Below are positions 1-8,003 of a stretch of DNA of 64,000 nt, in pieces. The stretch covers positions 2,542,001 to 2,606,000 of the forward strand of contig NZ_CP126242.1 of the NCBI RefSeq assembly GCF_030142045.1, in the 5' to 3' direction. The stretch is from Arthrobacter sp. zg-Y919 (GTDB lineage Bacteria > Actinomycetota > Actinomycetes > Actinomycetales > Micrococcaceae). Position numbers and translations under genes: made by a program. The notes beneath the pieces are model-generated. The model was not told the origin of the DNA and did no database searches. It worked only from the letters and a program-made list of their open reading frames with translations. Each line of letters starts with the position of its first letter. Position 1 is the first letter of the stretch.

Positions 1-271
1 AAAGGTCGCGTGCGTTGCGGACGGCCATATCGGCGTCGGGGGCGTGCAGCGAACCGGCATGGACGTGGGACAGCCCCCGGGAGGACCGGACAAAGACTTC
101 CCACAGCGGCCAGGCGGTCCGGGAAGCCCCAGCCGTGCCGGGGTCTGCGTGCTTCTCGGCCGCTTCGGTCAGGGCCGTGCCGGTTGCCGCGCCCGTTGCC
201 GGGTCCTGCGGTGCCGTGGCTGTCCCGACCGGTTTGGAACCGTCGTCGCCCGTTGTGGATCCACCGGTCAT
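1..271 (-). CDS. paaB: 1,2-phenylacetyl-CoA epoxidase subunit PaaB (partial, 3' end outside window)
   Basis: PaaB is the small structural subunit of the PaaABC(D)E monooxygenase that converts phenylacetyl-CoA to its ring-1,2-epoxide. The 90 visible codons contain the family signature WPLWEVFVRSSRGLSHVHAG from about residue 54 and the DADMAVRNARDL segment. The start ATG lies 2 nt after the paaA stop, so the two are co-transcribed and probably translationally coupled. Odd feature: a low-complexity Ala/Gly/Thr-rich stretch of about 53 residues precedes the conserved core, whereas most PaaB proteins begin close to WPLWEVF. I see no better downstream start codon, so the extension may be real. The rest of the gene and presumably paaC-paaE lie beyond the left edge. 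Confidence 0.9.
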   Translation of the reverse strand, partial: MTGGSTTGDDGSKPVGTATAPQDPATGAATGTALTEAAEKHADPGTAGASRTAWPLWEVFVRSSRGLSHVHAGSLHAPDADMAVRNARDL

Positions 272-273
272 CG

Positions 274-1236
274 CTAAGCCACCCCCGCTTCGGCCGAGCC
301 GGCACCTGCCGCTTGCCGCGCAGCATAGGCCGCCGCGGCTTCCCGCACCCAGGCGCCGTCTTCATGGGCTTCCCGCCGCCGGGCCAGCCGCTGTGAGTTG
401 CACGGCCCGCGCCCGGCGAGGACCTCGGAAAACTCGTTCCAGTCCAGCGGCCCGTGTTCCCAGCTGCCGGTCTCCCCGTTGTAGCGGATGTCCTCGTCGG
501 GAAGGGTCAGCCCGAGGACTTTCACCTGTTCCACGATCATTCCGACAAACCGGGACCGGAGTTCGTCATTGGTGAAGCGCTTGATGTTCCAGGCCATGGA
601 CTGGCGTGAGTTCGGGGAATCCTCATCCGGCGGTCCGAACATCATCAGCGACGGCGCGTACCAGCGGTTGATTGCGTCCTGGGCCATCTCGCGCTGCGCG
701 GGCGTGCCGTTGGCCAGTTCCAGCAGGATCTCGAAGCCCTGCCGCTGGTGGAAGGATTCCTCCTTGCAGATCCGCACCATGGCCCGTCCGTAGGGGCCGT
801 AGGAGGCCCGGCAGAGCGGCACCTGGTTGCAGATTGCGGCACCGTCCACGAGCCAGCCGATGGCCCCCATGTCCGCCCAGGTCAGTGTGGGGTAGTTGAA
901 GATGCTTGAGTAGCGCGCCTTGCCGGCGATGAGGTCGGCGGTCATCCGGTCCCGCGGGGTGCCCAGCGTTTCGGCGGCGGAGTACAGGTAGAGCCCGTGG
1001 CCTGCTTCATCCTGGACCTTGGCCATGAGGATCGCTTTGCGCTTCAGGGAGGGTGCACGGGTGATCCAGTTGGCTTCGGGCTGCATACCGATGATTTCCG
1101 AATGCGCATGCTGCGAGATCTGCCGCACGAGGGTCTTGCGGTAGCCCTCGGGCATCCAGTCGCGCGGCTCCACCCTGGCATCCGCCGCAATCAGCGCCTC
1201 GAAGTGCTTCTGGCCGGCTGAAGGCTCTGCACTCAT
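274..1236 (-). CDS. paaA: 1,2-phenylacetyl-CoA epoxidase catalytic subunit PaaA
   Basis: PaaA is the oxygenase subunit of phenylacetyl-CoA epoxidase, a cytoplasmic bacterial multicomponent diiron enzyme that activates the aromatic ring for the aerobic CoA-thioester pathway. At 320 residues it has the usual family length. Ferritin-like diiron-ligand motifs are visible ([17 protein letters not shown] in the first half, [16 protein letters not shown] in the middle). The ATG at 1236 is preceded by GGCGGAG at good spacing. It is first in a leftward operon with paaB. A palindrome at 1268-1287 lies 32-51 nt upstream of the start codon and resembles those upstream of paaI and paaZ, suggesting repression by the TetR protein at 8000-8812. 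Confidence 0.96.
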   Translation of the reverse strand: MSAEPSAGQKHFEALIAADARVEPRDWMPEGYRKTLVRQISQHAHSEIIGMQPEANWITRAPSLKRKAILMAKVQDEAGHGLYLYSAAETLGTPRDRMTADLIAGKARYSSIFNYPTLTWADMGAIGWLVDGAAICNQVPLCRASYGPYGRAMVRICKEESFHQRQGFEILLELANGTPAQREMAQDAINRWYAPSLMMFGPPDEDSPNSRQSMAWNIKRFTNDELRSRFVGMIVEQVKVLGLTLPDEDIRYNGETGSWEHGPLDWNEFSEVLAGRGPCNSQRLARRREAHEDGAWVREAAAAYAARQAAGAGSAEAGVA

Positions 1237-1267
1237 GGTTACTCCGCCATCCTGCTCATTTAATAAT

Positions 1268-1287
1268 TACTGACCGTTCGTTCAGGA
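1268..1287. promoter_or_regulatory. Putative PaaR operator upstream of paaA
   Basis: A 20-bp imperfect palindrome, TACTGACCGTTCGTTCAGGA, with 14 of 20 positions matching its own reverse complement. It starts with the same TACTGACC as the site before paaZ and shares the general form TACY(N)12RGKA with the site before paaI. It lies next to an AT-rich stretch (AGTAATTATTAA on the minus strand) that could be the paaA -10 region, so a bound repressor would block the promoter. Assignment to PaaR is inferred from shared sequence and gene context. Confidence 0.7.
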
Positions 1288-1367
1288 TATGGAGGGGTGT
1301 TGTGCCCGTCAAGGGTCCGGGCTATGGAAAACTGATGGAAAGAAGTGACGGTCTGGAGAGGATTGTG

Positions 1368-2024
1368 ATGGCTATACCCGAGCCCGGTGCCGGCCGCCGG
1401 ACCGTTCCAGCCGGCGTGCCTTCCACCAGCGGATCACCTGCAGGGCAGGCAGACGCCGGTCATGCAGAGGCGAAGCAGGCAGAGACAGCGCAGGCCGCCG
1501 CAGGGCAGGCAGAGACAGCGCAGGCAGAGCGGCCATCGGTCGCCGTCGTCATTGTGCCCACCCTTCTGGGACTGCTGGGTTTCTTTGCCGTTGCGGCCGC
1601 TGTGACCGCTGATGCCGCCACGGTCAGTGTCACCGTTCCCGGGATGCTGCTGGCCCTTACCGCCCTGGTGGTGGCCGGGGTCAGTCCGCTGTACGCCCGG
1701 AATTCCACCTGGCTGTCCCTGCGCCGCCCGGCCGTGCTGCTGGCTTTATGCCTTCTGGTGGAGGCGGCATTGTTCCTGTTCGCTCCGCAGCTGGTCCTGT
1801 TCTCGTTGCCCGCACTGCCGCTCGCGCTGGGCGGGGGTGCGGTACTGCTGGCCACGAGCCTGTGGGGACAGTTCCGCAAGGGTCCGGCAGCCGAGCCGGT
1901 GCTGCTCCCCCTGCGTGAATCGCCGCCCCGGCCCTTCACTTCGACCCTGCTGGTGGTGGCGGTGAACTGGGCGCTCTTCCTTGCGGCCGGAGCATTGTGC
2001 GCCTGGCTCCTGCTCGGAGATTAG
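1368..2024 (+). CDS. Hypothetical four-helix membrane protein with Gln/Ala-rich N-terminus
   Basis: I do not recognise a named family. The 218-residue product has a disordered N-terminus (about residues 1-60) rich in Ala, Gln and Glu, including a duplicated segment around AGQAETAQA that is also a direct repeat in the DNA near 1440-1530. Four hydrophobic helices follow, at about residues 56-80, 84-105, 115-160 (two close segments) and 195-215, separated by short basic loops. The ATG at 1368 is chosen because GGAGAGG lies at normal distance; the frame stays open upstream to 1302 but without a ribosome site. It converges on the XRE gene, and the two stop codons overlap (TTAG at 2021-2024), so neither gene has room for a separate terminator. 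Confidence 0.7.
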   Translation: MAIPEPGAGRRTVPAGVPSTSGSPAGQADAGHAEAKQAETAQAAAGQAETAQAERPSVAVVIVPTLLGLLGFFAVAAAVTADAATVSVTVPGMLLALTALVVAGVSPLYARNSTWLSLRRPAVLLALCLLVEAALFLFAPQLVLFSLPALPLALGGGAVLLATSLWGQFRKGPAAEPVLLPLRESPPRPFTSTLLVVAVNWALFLAAGALCAWLLLGD

Positions 2025-2221
2025 TTCCCTGCTTCAGGCGTAAAAATCTCCTCGATGCTCCTGCCGAAGACTGCGGCAAGACGGAAAGCCAGGGGTAGCG
2101 AAGGATCGAACCGCCCCTTCTCGATGGAGATCACGGTCTGCCGCGATACGCCGAGCAGAGCCGCCAATTGCACCTGGGATAAACCCAGCCGCTGACGCTC
2201 TACGGCCACAGTGTTCTGCAT
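2021..2221 (-). CDS. Small XRE-family helix-turn-helix regulator
   Basis: A 66-residue protein that is almost entirely a Cro/CI-type helix-turn-helix: RLGLSQVQLAALLGVSRQTV is the turn-helix core, followed by ISIEKGRFDPSLPLAFRLA and the typical ending GRSIEEIFTPE. Proteins of this size and ending (often called YozG-like) are DNA-binding regulators frequently encoded beside small membrane proteins. The ATG at 2221 is 2 nt after the stop of the membrane protein gene at 2224-2649, so they form one operon. Targets are unknown; autoregulation is plausible given the inverted repeat at 2628-2659 at the head of the operon. Confidence 0.88.
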   Translation of the reverse strand: MQNTVAVERQRLGLSQVQLAALLGVSRQTVISIEKGRFDPSLPLAFRLAAVFGRSIEEIFTPEAGN

Positions 2222-2223
2222 TC

Positions 2224-2649
2224 CTAGGAGTTGCGGCGCTTCAGGAGCGCATAACGCAGCGACCAGGCGGCCAGCCCGGCAGCGCAATAGACGGGCAGGG
2301 GAACATCCAGGTTCAGGAGGGTCTCGGCAAGGACGCCCACGGCGAGCAGGACCATGAGATCGACGAAGGCCCGGGACGACGCCGCATCGGACCAGGAGCG
2401 TTCCACGTCCGCCGCTGACTCCACCTCCACGCGGTCGGTTTCTGCGACATTGAACACCAGCAACCACAGTGCGGCCGCCAACACAGGCCCTGTCGCGGCG
2501 GCAAAGACGGCGGCGGAGACCAGCGGGCTGGCTCCGCTGGTGGCCGACGCCGCCCATCCCAGCAGCGCACCGGCTGCGGTTCCGCCGACGACGGCCCCGG
2601 CAACCCGAACGCGCTTGTCCACCGTGCGGATGCCCGCATTATTCTTCAT
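2224..2649 (-). CDS. Hypothetical membrane protein, operon partner of XRE regulator
   Basis: A 141-residue protein of unknown function with about four hydrophobic segments (GAVVGGTAAGALLGWAA; SPLVSAAVFAAATGPVLAAA running into LWLLVFNVAE; VDLMVLLAVGVLAETLL; VPLPVYCAAGLAAWSLRYAL). After the second segment comes a charged loop (DRVEVESAADVERSWSD). The layout resembles the small integral membrane proteins co-encoded with YozG-like XRE regulators in Gram-positive bacteria, where a signal may pass between the pair; that role is inferred. The start codon 2647-2649 is embedded in a perfect 12-bp inverted repeat, which is unusual and could control translation initiation. Confidence 0.72.
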   Translation of the reverse strand: MKNNAGIRTVDKRVRVAGAVVGGTAAGALLGWAASATSGASPLVSAAVFAAATGPVLAAALWLLVFNVAETDRVEVESAADVERSWSDAASSRAFVDLMVLLAVGVLAETLLNLDVPLPVYCAAGLAAWSLRYALLKRRNS

Positions 2650-2659
2650 GCGGGCATCC
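2628..2659. promoter_or_regulatory. Perfect 12-bp inverted repeat spanning a start codon
   Basis: Arms GGATGCCCGCAT (2628-2639) and ATGCGGGCATCC (2648-2659) are perfectly complementary around an 8-nt spacer. The ATG of the membrane/XRE operon (2649-2647, minus strand) lies at the edge of the upstream arm and the spacer. In RNA this would form a strong hairpin covering the initiation codon. As DNA it could be a dimeric repressor site. A TTGACT at about 2669-2674 (minus strand) could be a -35 element. Confidence 0.75.
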
Positions 2660-2794
2660 TGCTCCCTGAACGGAATTAAGTCAAGGAAGCTTTACATCCG
2701 ATCGGCGGGTGGTTCCCGCCGCCGCGGGATCAGCCGCCAGCATAAAGCCCGCGGGGTCCTTCGACGCCGCCGCAGGGGTCGATATATTCGAAGC

Positions 2795-4972
2795 ATGACT
2801 ACTCCCCAGCCCCCGGTTGCCAAGAAAGTCCCCACCGAACGCACCCGCCACGGTGACACGTTCATCGACAACTACGAATGGCTGAGGGAAAAGGAAAATC
2901 CGGAGGTGGTGGAACACCTCAAGGCGGAGAACGCCTACGCCGCAGCAATGACTGCTGACCAGGAACAGCTGCGCGGGGAAATCTTCAACGAAATCAAGAA
3001 CCGCACCGAGGAAACGGACCTCTCCGTTCCCGCACGCAAAAAGGGCTGGTGGTATTACTCCCGCACTGAGGAAGGCAAGCAGTACGCCATCCACTGCCGC
3101 ACCGCCGCGCAGGACACCGGGGACCTCGACGCCGACTGGACGCCTCCCGCCGTCGTGCCCGGAGTGGCAGTTCCGGGCGAACAGATCCTGGTGGACGGCA
3201 ACGCCGAAGCCGAAGGCAAACCGTTCTTCTCGCTCGGCGGCCTGGCCGTGACCGAGGACGGAAACCTGCTGGCGTACTCCGAAGACAACGCCGGAGACGA
3301 GCGCTTCACGCTGCGGATCAAGGACCTTCGCACCGGGGAACTGCTGCCGGACGTCATTTCCAATGTCTTTTACTCGCTGGCCTTCTCCCCCGATGGAAAC
3401 CGGGTGTTCTACACGGTGGTCGATGACTCCTGGCGCCCATACCAGGTCAAGGCCCACACGCTCGGCACCCCGGTGGAGGACGACGTCGTCATCTACCAGG
3501 AGGATGACATTGCCATGTGGACCGGATTCGACCTCTCGCCGGACCGCCGGCAGCTGCTCATCGGCATCAGCAGCTCCGAATACAGCGAATACCGGGTCCT
3601 GGACTTCGACGACCCCACCGACACCGTGCGTACCCTGATTCCGCGGAGCGAACGCATCCTCTACGAGGCCGAGCCCCTGACCCTGGACGGAACGCGGCAC
3701 TACCTGCTGACCCACAACCGGAACGCACTGAATTCCATGCTCTCCCTCGTTGCCGAGGCCGAGTTTTCGAAGCCCCTGGCGGACCAGCACTGGCAGACCG
3801 TGATCGCCCATGACGACACCGTGCGCGTCAACGGTGCCGCGGTAACCCGCAGCCATGTCCTGGTGTCCGTCCGCAAAGACACCACCGAGCGGGTCCAAAT
3901 CCTGCCCGTGGAAGGCCTCGGCACCCCGGCACAGGGCGTCCCGGTGGAACCGGCGTTCGACGAGGAGCTGTACACCGCGAATTTGGCCAACGCCGAGTTC
4001 GATTCGCCGATTGTCCGCCTGAGCTACACCTCCTTCCTCACGCCGCCGCGGGTGTACGACTACGTCCTGGCCACCGGCGAGCTGGAACTGCGGAAGGAAA
4101 CCCCCGTCAAGGGCGGCTACCGCTCCGAGGATTACGTAGCGGAGCGGGAATGGGCGACGGCGGCGGACGGCACCCGCATCCCGCTCTCCGTCATCCGCCG
4201 GGCGGACCTGCAGAAGGACGGCAGCAACCCTGCCCTTGTCTACGCGTACGGCAGCTACGAGATGAGCATGGACCCGGGGTTCAACATCGCCCGGCTGTCC
4301 CTGCTGGACCGCGGCGTGGTCTACGTCGTGGCGCACATCCGTGGCGGCGGCGAGATGGGCCGGGCCTGGTACGACGACGGCAAGAAGTTGAACAAGAAAA
4401 ACACCTTCACTGACTTCGTGGATGCCACCGACTGGGTCGCCGCCTCCGGGTGGGCGGATCCGGACCGGATCGCTGCCATGGGTGGTTCCGCCGGCGGGCT
4501 GCTGATGGGTGCCATCGCCAACCTGGCCCCCGAAAAGTACCGGGCCATCGTGGCGCAGGTGCCCTTCGTGGACGCGCTGACCACCATCCTGGATCCGGAC
4601 CTGCCCCTCTCGGCCCTGGAATGGGAGGAATGGGGCAATCCCATCACCGACCCCGAGGTCTACCGGTACATGAAGGAATACAGCCCGTACGAGAACGTCC
4701 GGGCCGTGGCCTATCCGCAGATTGCCGCAGTCACCAGTTTCAATGACACCCGCGTGCTGTATGTGGAACCGGCCAAGTGGGTGGCGCAGCTGCGCGAAAC
4801 CAGCACGGGCAGCGAACCGATCGTGCTGAAGATCGAGATGGACGGGGGCCACGGCGGCGCCTCCGGCCGGTACGAGGCCTGGAAGGACCGGGCCTGGGAC
4901 TACGCCTTCATCCTGTCCGCCCTCGGCGCACGGGAGCTGCTCCCGGCCGCCCGCACGGAGGACGCTGCCTAG
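2795..4972 (+). CDS. ptrB: Oligopeptidase B (S9 prolyl oligopeptidase family)
   Basis: A 725-residue cytoplasmic serine peptidase that cleaves short peptides, in oligopeptidase B usually after Arg or Lys. The N-terminal part (about 15-430) has repeated strand patterns typical of the seven-bladed beta-propeller that restricts access. The C-terminal alpha/beta-hydrolase domain carries the triad: Ser565 in GGSAGG, Asp651 in SFNDTRVLY and His686 in DGGHGG. YAYGSYE and HIRGGGEMGRAWYDDGK are strongly conserved family motifs. The ATG at 2795 gives the usual beginning (VAKKVPTERTRHGDTFIDNYEWL); the reading frame is open 147 codons further upstream but that sequence is antisense to the membrane protein gene. 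A strong hairpin terminator follows. The gene is monocistronic. Confidence 0.93.
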   Translation: MTTPQPPVAKKVPTERTRHGDTFIDNYEWLREKENPEVVEHLKAENAYAAAMTADQEQLRGEIFNEIKNRTEETDLSVPARKKGWWYYSRTEEGKQYAIHCRTAAQDTGDLDADWTPPAVVPGVAVPGEQILVDGNAEAEGKPFFSLGGLAVTEDGNLLAYSEDNAGDERFTLRIKDLRTGELLPDVISNVFYSLAFSPDGNRVFYTVVDDSWRPYQVKAHTLGTPVEDDVVIYQEDDIAMWTGFDLSPDRRQLLIGISSSEYSEYRVLDFDDPTDTVRTLIPRSERILYEAEPLTLDGTRHYLLTHNRNALNSMLSLVAEAEFSKPLADQHWQTVIAHDDTVRVNGAAVTRSHVLVSVRKDTTERVQILPVEGLGTPAQGVPVEPAFDEELYTANLANAEFDSPIVRLSYTSFLTPPRVYDYVLATGELELRKETPVKGGYRSEDYVAEREWATAADGTRIPLSVIRRADLQKDGSNPALVYAYGSYEMSMDPGFNIARLSLLDRGVVYVVAHIRGGGEMGRAWYDDGKKLNKKNTFTDFVDATDWVAASGWADPDRIAAMGGSAGGLLMGAIANLAPEKYRAIVAQVPFVDALTTILDPDLPLSALEWEEWGNPITDPEVYRYMKEYSPYENVRAVAYPQIAAVTSFNDTRVLYVEPAKWVAQLRETSTGSEPIVLKIEMDGGHGGASGRYEAWKDRAWDYAFILSALGARELLPAARTEDAA

Positions 4973-5008
4973 GCAGGAGACCTCGGGGCTTCCCGTTTCC
5001 CATAGACG

Positions 5009-5050
5009 AAAAGCAGGGCCGTTCCCCCACCGGGAGCGGCCCTGCTTTTT
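5009..5050. terminator. Bidirectional rho-independent terminator
   Basis: A 13-bp perfect stem (AAAAGCAGGGCCG pairing with CGGCCCTGCTTTT) with a short C/A-rich loop, ending in T5 on the plus strand and A4 at the other side. It lies between the convergent ptrB and DedA genes and can serve both. Confidence 0.9.
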
Positions 5051-5112
5051 CGAAGAAATGGTCCTACCCGCGGAACCCGAAGGACCGGGCGACCACCGGG
5101 GGAAAGCGGAAG

Positions 5113-5982
5113 TTACTCCGCTGCGCCCGCACCTTCGGCTTGGGTCTTACCGGAGGCGGTGTGCCCGGAGACAGTGTTACCGGGGGCAGGGTTCCCGGAG
5201 ACAGTGTTCCCGGCTGCAGTGTTCCCGGCGCTGCGGCGCGGCTGGGTCTCTTCCGCCGCATCATCCTTCGACTCATCGTCAGTGATGGCCTTGTGGGACT
5301 GCCGGATCACCTCAACGACGATCGGAATGACGGAGAGCACCACCACGGCCACGAAGATCAGGTCCAGGTTCTCCCGGACAAAAGGCACCCGGTCGCCCAG
5401 CACATAGCCCAGCAGGGTCACGCCCACACCCCAGACAAATGCGCCCAGGGCATTGAAGCCGACGAAGGCCTTGTATTCCATCTGCGCGACGCCGGCCACC
5501 ACGGGCGTGAACGTCCGGACCACCGGCACGAACCGGGCCAGGACCACTGCCTTGCCGCCGTGCCGGTCGAAGAAGACCTGGGCCCGTTTCACGTTTTCCC
5601 GTTTGAAGAGCCTGCTGTCGGGCCGGTTGAAAACAGCTGGTCCCGCCTTCTTGCCGATGAAGTAGCCCGTCTGGTCACCCGCGAAGGCACAAATGAAGAC
5701 AAGGACTCCCAGCAGCCAGACATTAATGTCGATGGTGCCGGTGGCGACAAGGAGACCGGCAGTGAAAAGCAGGGAGTCGCCGGGCAGGAAGAAGCCCACA
5801 AGCAGTCCGGTTTCAGCAAAGACAATGCCGCAGACCAGCAGGACCACCCACGGTCCGAGGGCTGGATCGGCAAGGAACACCTGCGGGTCCAGCCAATGAG
5901 GCAAAAGGGACGAAGTAGGAGGCCGCACAGGGCCGGCAACGGCTGTGGCCGCGGAGAGAGTCACCTCACTAGGGTACGTCAT
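5113..5982 (-). CDS. DedA family membrane protein with C-terminal repeat tail
   Basis: DedA (SNARE-associated/VTT) proteins are inner-membrane proteins linked to envelope homeostasis and polyprenyl- or phospholipid translocation. The signature FAETGLLVGFFLPGDSLLF is clear, followed by GDQTGYFIGKKAG and RFVPVVRTFTPVVAG, with several transmembrane segments. The start ATG at 5982 was preferred over upstream in-frame codons because it gives a normal DedA N-terminus; the 289-residue length is long for the family because of the tail. After the last helix comes a hydrophilic tail containing five or so imperfect five-residue units (GNTAA, GNTVS, GNPAP, GNTVS, GHTAS), mirrored by short DNA repeats at 5155-5235. 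Such tails vary quickly and are probably disordered. Confidence 0.88.
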   Translation of the reverse strand: MTYPSEVTLSAATAVAGPVRPPTSSLLPHWLDPQVFLADPALGPWVVLLVCGIVFAETGLLVGFFLPGDSLLFTAGLLVATGTIDINVWLLGVLVFICAFAGDQTGYFIGKKAGPAVFNRPDSRLFKRENVKRAQVFFDRHGGKAVVLARFVPVVRTFTPVVAGVAQMEYKAFVGFNALGAFVWGVGVTLLGYVLGDRVPFVRENLDLIFVAVVVLSVIPIVVEVIRQSHKAITDDESKDDAAEETQPRRSAGNTAAGNTVSGNPAPGNTVSGHTASGKTQAEGAGAAE

Positions 5983-6103
5983 GCCCCCGTGGGAACGACG
6001 GACCGCCCAAAAGACGGGACAGCAGCCCAGACCGGGCCATAACCGCGGCATTCCGGTCATCTTTCCCGCCTAGACCGCTCCGATGCCGCTCTTTGACCCC
6101 TCC

Positions 6104-6133
6104 TTGACAGGCGGCAGCCGCCGATATTACCTA
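6104..6133 (+). promoter_or_regulatory. Putative promoter of paaIK-paaR
   Basis: TTGACA at 6104-6109 is a perfect -35 hexamer. Candidate -10 sequences (TATTAC at 6125 or TACCTA at 6128) fall inside or at the edge of the palindrome at 6128-6147, the arrangement expected of a repressor that blocks RNA polymerase. Confidence 0.6.
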
Positions 6134-6147
6134 ATGAACATTCGGTA
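6128..6147. promoter_or_regulatory. Putative PaaR operator upstream of paaI
   Basis: The palindrome TACCTAATGAACATTCGGTA matches its own reverse complement at 16 of 20 positions, and extends outward by one more matching base pair on each side. It lies 16-35 nt before the paaI start and overlaps the likely -10 element. It resembles the sites before paaA and paaZ. Because paaR is the last gene of this operon, binding here would make PaaR autoregulated. Confidence 0.72.
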
Positions 6148-6162
6148 ATGAAATGAGGTCCA

Positions 6163-6654
6163 ATGGCTGACACCGATGTCACCCGGGATTCACACCCTGC
6201 CCACCCCCTCCTGGTCAACGATGCAGCGTCGGCATGGCTGGGGATCCAGGTTCTGGAGACCGGAGGCGGAAGGGCACGCATCTCGATGCTGCTTCGTCCC
6301 GAGATGGTGAACGGCTTCGGCATCGGCCACGGTGGGATGGTCTTCGCGTTTGCCGACACCGCCTTTGCCCTGGCCTGCAACCCCGAAGCCGGCGGCCCGG
6401 CAGTACAGCGGGAGAACATCACCGTTGCCGCAGGCGCCGATATCACTTTCCTGGCACCGGTGCAGGTGGGCGAGCTGCTGACGGCGGCCGCTGAACACCG
6501 TGCAGGCAACGGGCGCAGCGGTGTGTATGACATCGAGGTACGTTCCGAACGCCCGGACGGCACCTCCGACGTCGTCGCCCTGTTCCGGGGACGGTCGCGC
6601 ACCATGCGCAACCCCGCCCGGCCCGCTGCGGTCCCGGCAGGAAGCCGCGCATGA
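6163..6654 (+). CDS. paaI: Hydroxyphenylacetyl-CoA thioesterase PaaI
   Basis: A hotdog-fold thioesterase of 163 residues that hydrolyses aberrant or ring-hydroxylated phenylacetyl-CoA intermediates and so frees trapped CoA in the paa pathway. The active-site motif NGFGIGHGGMVFAFADTAFA is present, with His56 and the catalytic acidic residue Asp65. The ATG at 6163 is preceded by GAGGTCC and sits just downstream of the operator. Its stop overlaps the paaK start (ATGA), so the two are coupled. The C-terminal 15 residues are Ala/Pro-rich and probably not part of the fold. Confidence 0.94.
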   Translation: MADTDVTRDSHPAHPLLVNDAASAWLGIQVLETGGGRARISMLLRPEMVNGFGIGHGGMVFAFADTAFALACNPEAGGPAVQRENITVAAGADITFLAPVQVGELLTAAAEHRAGNGRSGVYDIEVRSERPDGTSDVVALFRGRSRTMRNPARPAAVPAGSRA

Positions 6655-8003
6655 AATCGACGCCCGCTCTTCTCAAGTCCACTGCCGCCGATCCCTCGAG
6701 CCTGGACCCGGAGGAACGCATGAGTCGGGATGAGCTGGAAACCCTCCAGCTCAAGCGGCTCCAGCAGACCCTCGCGTACGCGTATGAACAGGTGCCGCTG
6801 TACCGGCGCAAGTTCGACGACGCCGGCGTGCACCCGTCGGATCTGCAGGATCTGAGCGACCTTGCGCGGTTCCCGTACACCACCAAGGAGGACCTGCGCT
6901 CGACCTATCCGTTTGGCATGTTCGCCGTCCCCCAGCAGCAGGTTGCCCGCATCCATGCCTCCTCCGGAACCACCGGGCGGCCCACCGTCGTCGGGTATAC
7001 GGCAGGCGACCTGGACCGGTGGGCGTCACTGGTGGCCCGGTCGCTGCGTGCCTCCGGCGTCCAGCGTGGGTACAAGGTCCACAACGCCTACGGCTACGGG
7101 CTCTTTACCGGCGGGTTGGGAGCACACTTCGGCGCGGAGAAACTCGGCTGCACGGTCATCCCCGTCTCCGGCGGGCAGACGGAGCGGCAGGTCCAGCTCA
7201 TCCTGGACTTCGAACCGGACACCATCCTCTGCACGCCCACCTACCTGCTGGCCATTGCCGACGCCATGGCAGCCGCCGGAATCGATCCGCGCTCCACATC
7301 GTTGAAGAACGCCGTCCTCGGCGCCGAGCCCTGGACCGAGGAAATGCGGCACGAACTGGAAATGCTGATGGACCTGGACGCCTGCGACATCTACGGGCTC
7401 TCGGAGGTCATGGGTCCGGGCGTGGCCGGGGAGTGCGTGGAAAGCAAGGACGGATCCCATATCTGGGAGGACCACTTCCGGCCGGAGATCATCGACCCGT
7501 TTGATGACACCCGGGTCCTGGGCGACGGCGAACCGGGCGAGCTGGTCTTCACCTCGCTGACCAAGGAAGCGCTGCCGATCATCCGTTACCGCACCCACGA
7601 CCTCACCCGCCTGCTGCCAGGCACCGCCCGGCCGTCCATGCGCAGGATGGGACGCATCACCGGCCGCAGCGACGACATGATCATTCTGCGCGGAGTCAAC
7701 CTCTTCCCCACCCAGATCGAGGAAATCGCCCTGCGTATCCCGGCCCTAAGCCCGCATTTCCAGCTCGAAATCACCCGTCCGGGACGTCTCGACGAGCTGA
7801 CGGTGCGGATCGAGCGGCGGACAGATGCCACGACGCCGGAATCCGCCGCCGCCGCAGCTGAGCTGGAGGCACAGGTGAAAATGCACATCGGATCCTCCTG
7901 CGCTGTTCAGGTCGTCGATCCCGGGACGCTGGCACGATCCAGCGGCAAACTGCGGCGGATCCACGACCTGCGCCGCGGTCCCGACGCCGGCACCCCGCGG
8001 TGA
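6651..8003 (+). CDS. paaK: Phenylacetate-CoA ligase
   Basis: An AMP-forming ligase that makes phenylacetyl-CoA, the first and committed step of the pathway, in the cytoplasm. The 450-residue product has the phosphate-binding loop SSGTTGRPTVVGYT near residue 103, the HNAYGYGLFTGGLGAHFGAEKLG region that lines the aromatic pocket, the YGLSEVMGPGVAGEC motif and the hinge to the C-terminal domain (GRITGRSDDMIILRGVNLFP), all typical of PaaK. It overlaps paaI by 4 nt and the regulator gene by 4 nt, forming a three-gene operon. Confidence 0.96.
   Translation: MKSTPALLKSTAADPSSLDPEERMSRDELETLQLKRLQQTLAYAYEQVPLYRRKFDDAGVHPSDLQDLSDLARFPYTTKEDLRSTYPFGMFAVPQQQVARIHASSGTTGRPTVVGYTAGDLDRWASLVARSLRASGVQRGYKVHNAYGYGLFTGGLGAHFGAEKLGCTVIPVSGGQTERQVQLILDFEPDTILCTPTYLLAIADAMAAAGIDPRSTSLKNAVLGAEPWTEEMRHELEMLMDLDACDIYGLSEVMGPGVAGECVESKDGSHIWEDHFRPEIIDPFDDTRVLGDGEPGELVFTSLTKEALPIIRYRTHDLTRLLPGTARPSMRRMGRITGRSDDMIILRGVNLFPTQIEEIALRIPALSPHFQLEITRPGRLDELTVRIERRTDATTPESAAAAAELEAQVKMHIGSSCAVQVVDPGTLARSSGKLRRIHDLRRGPDAGTPR

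Noticed and set aside
2681..4852. A 723-codon open frame antisense to oligopeptidase B
   Set aside because: It is a shadow caused by high GC in third positions; no ribosome site or family motifs, while the plus strand carries full peptidase motifs.
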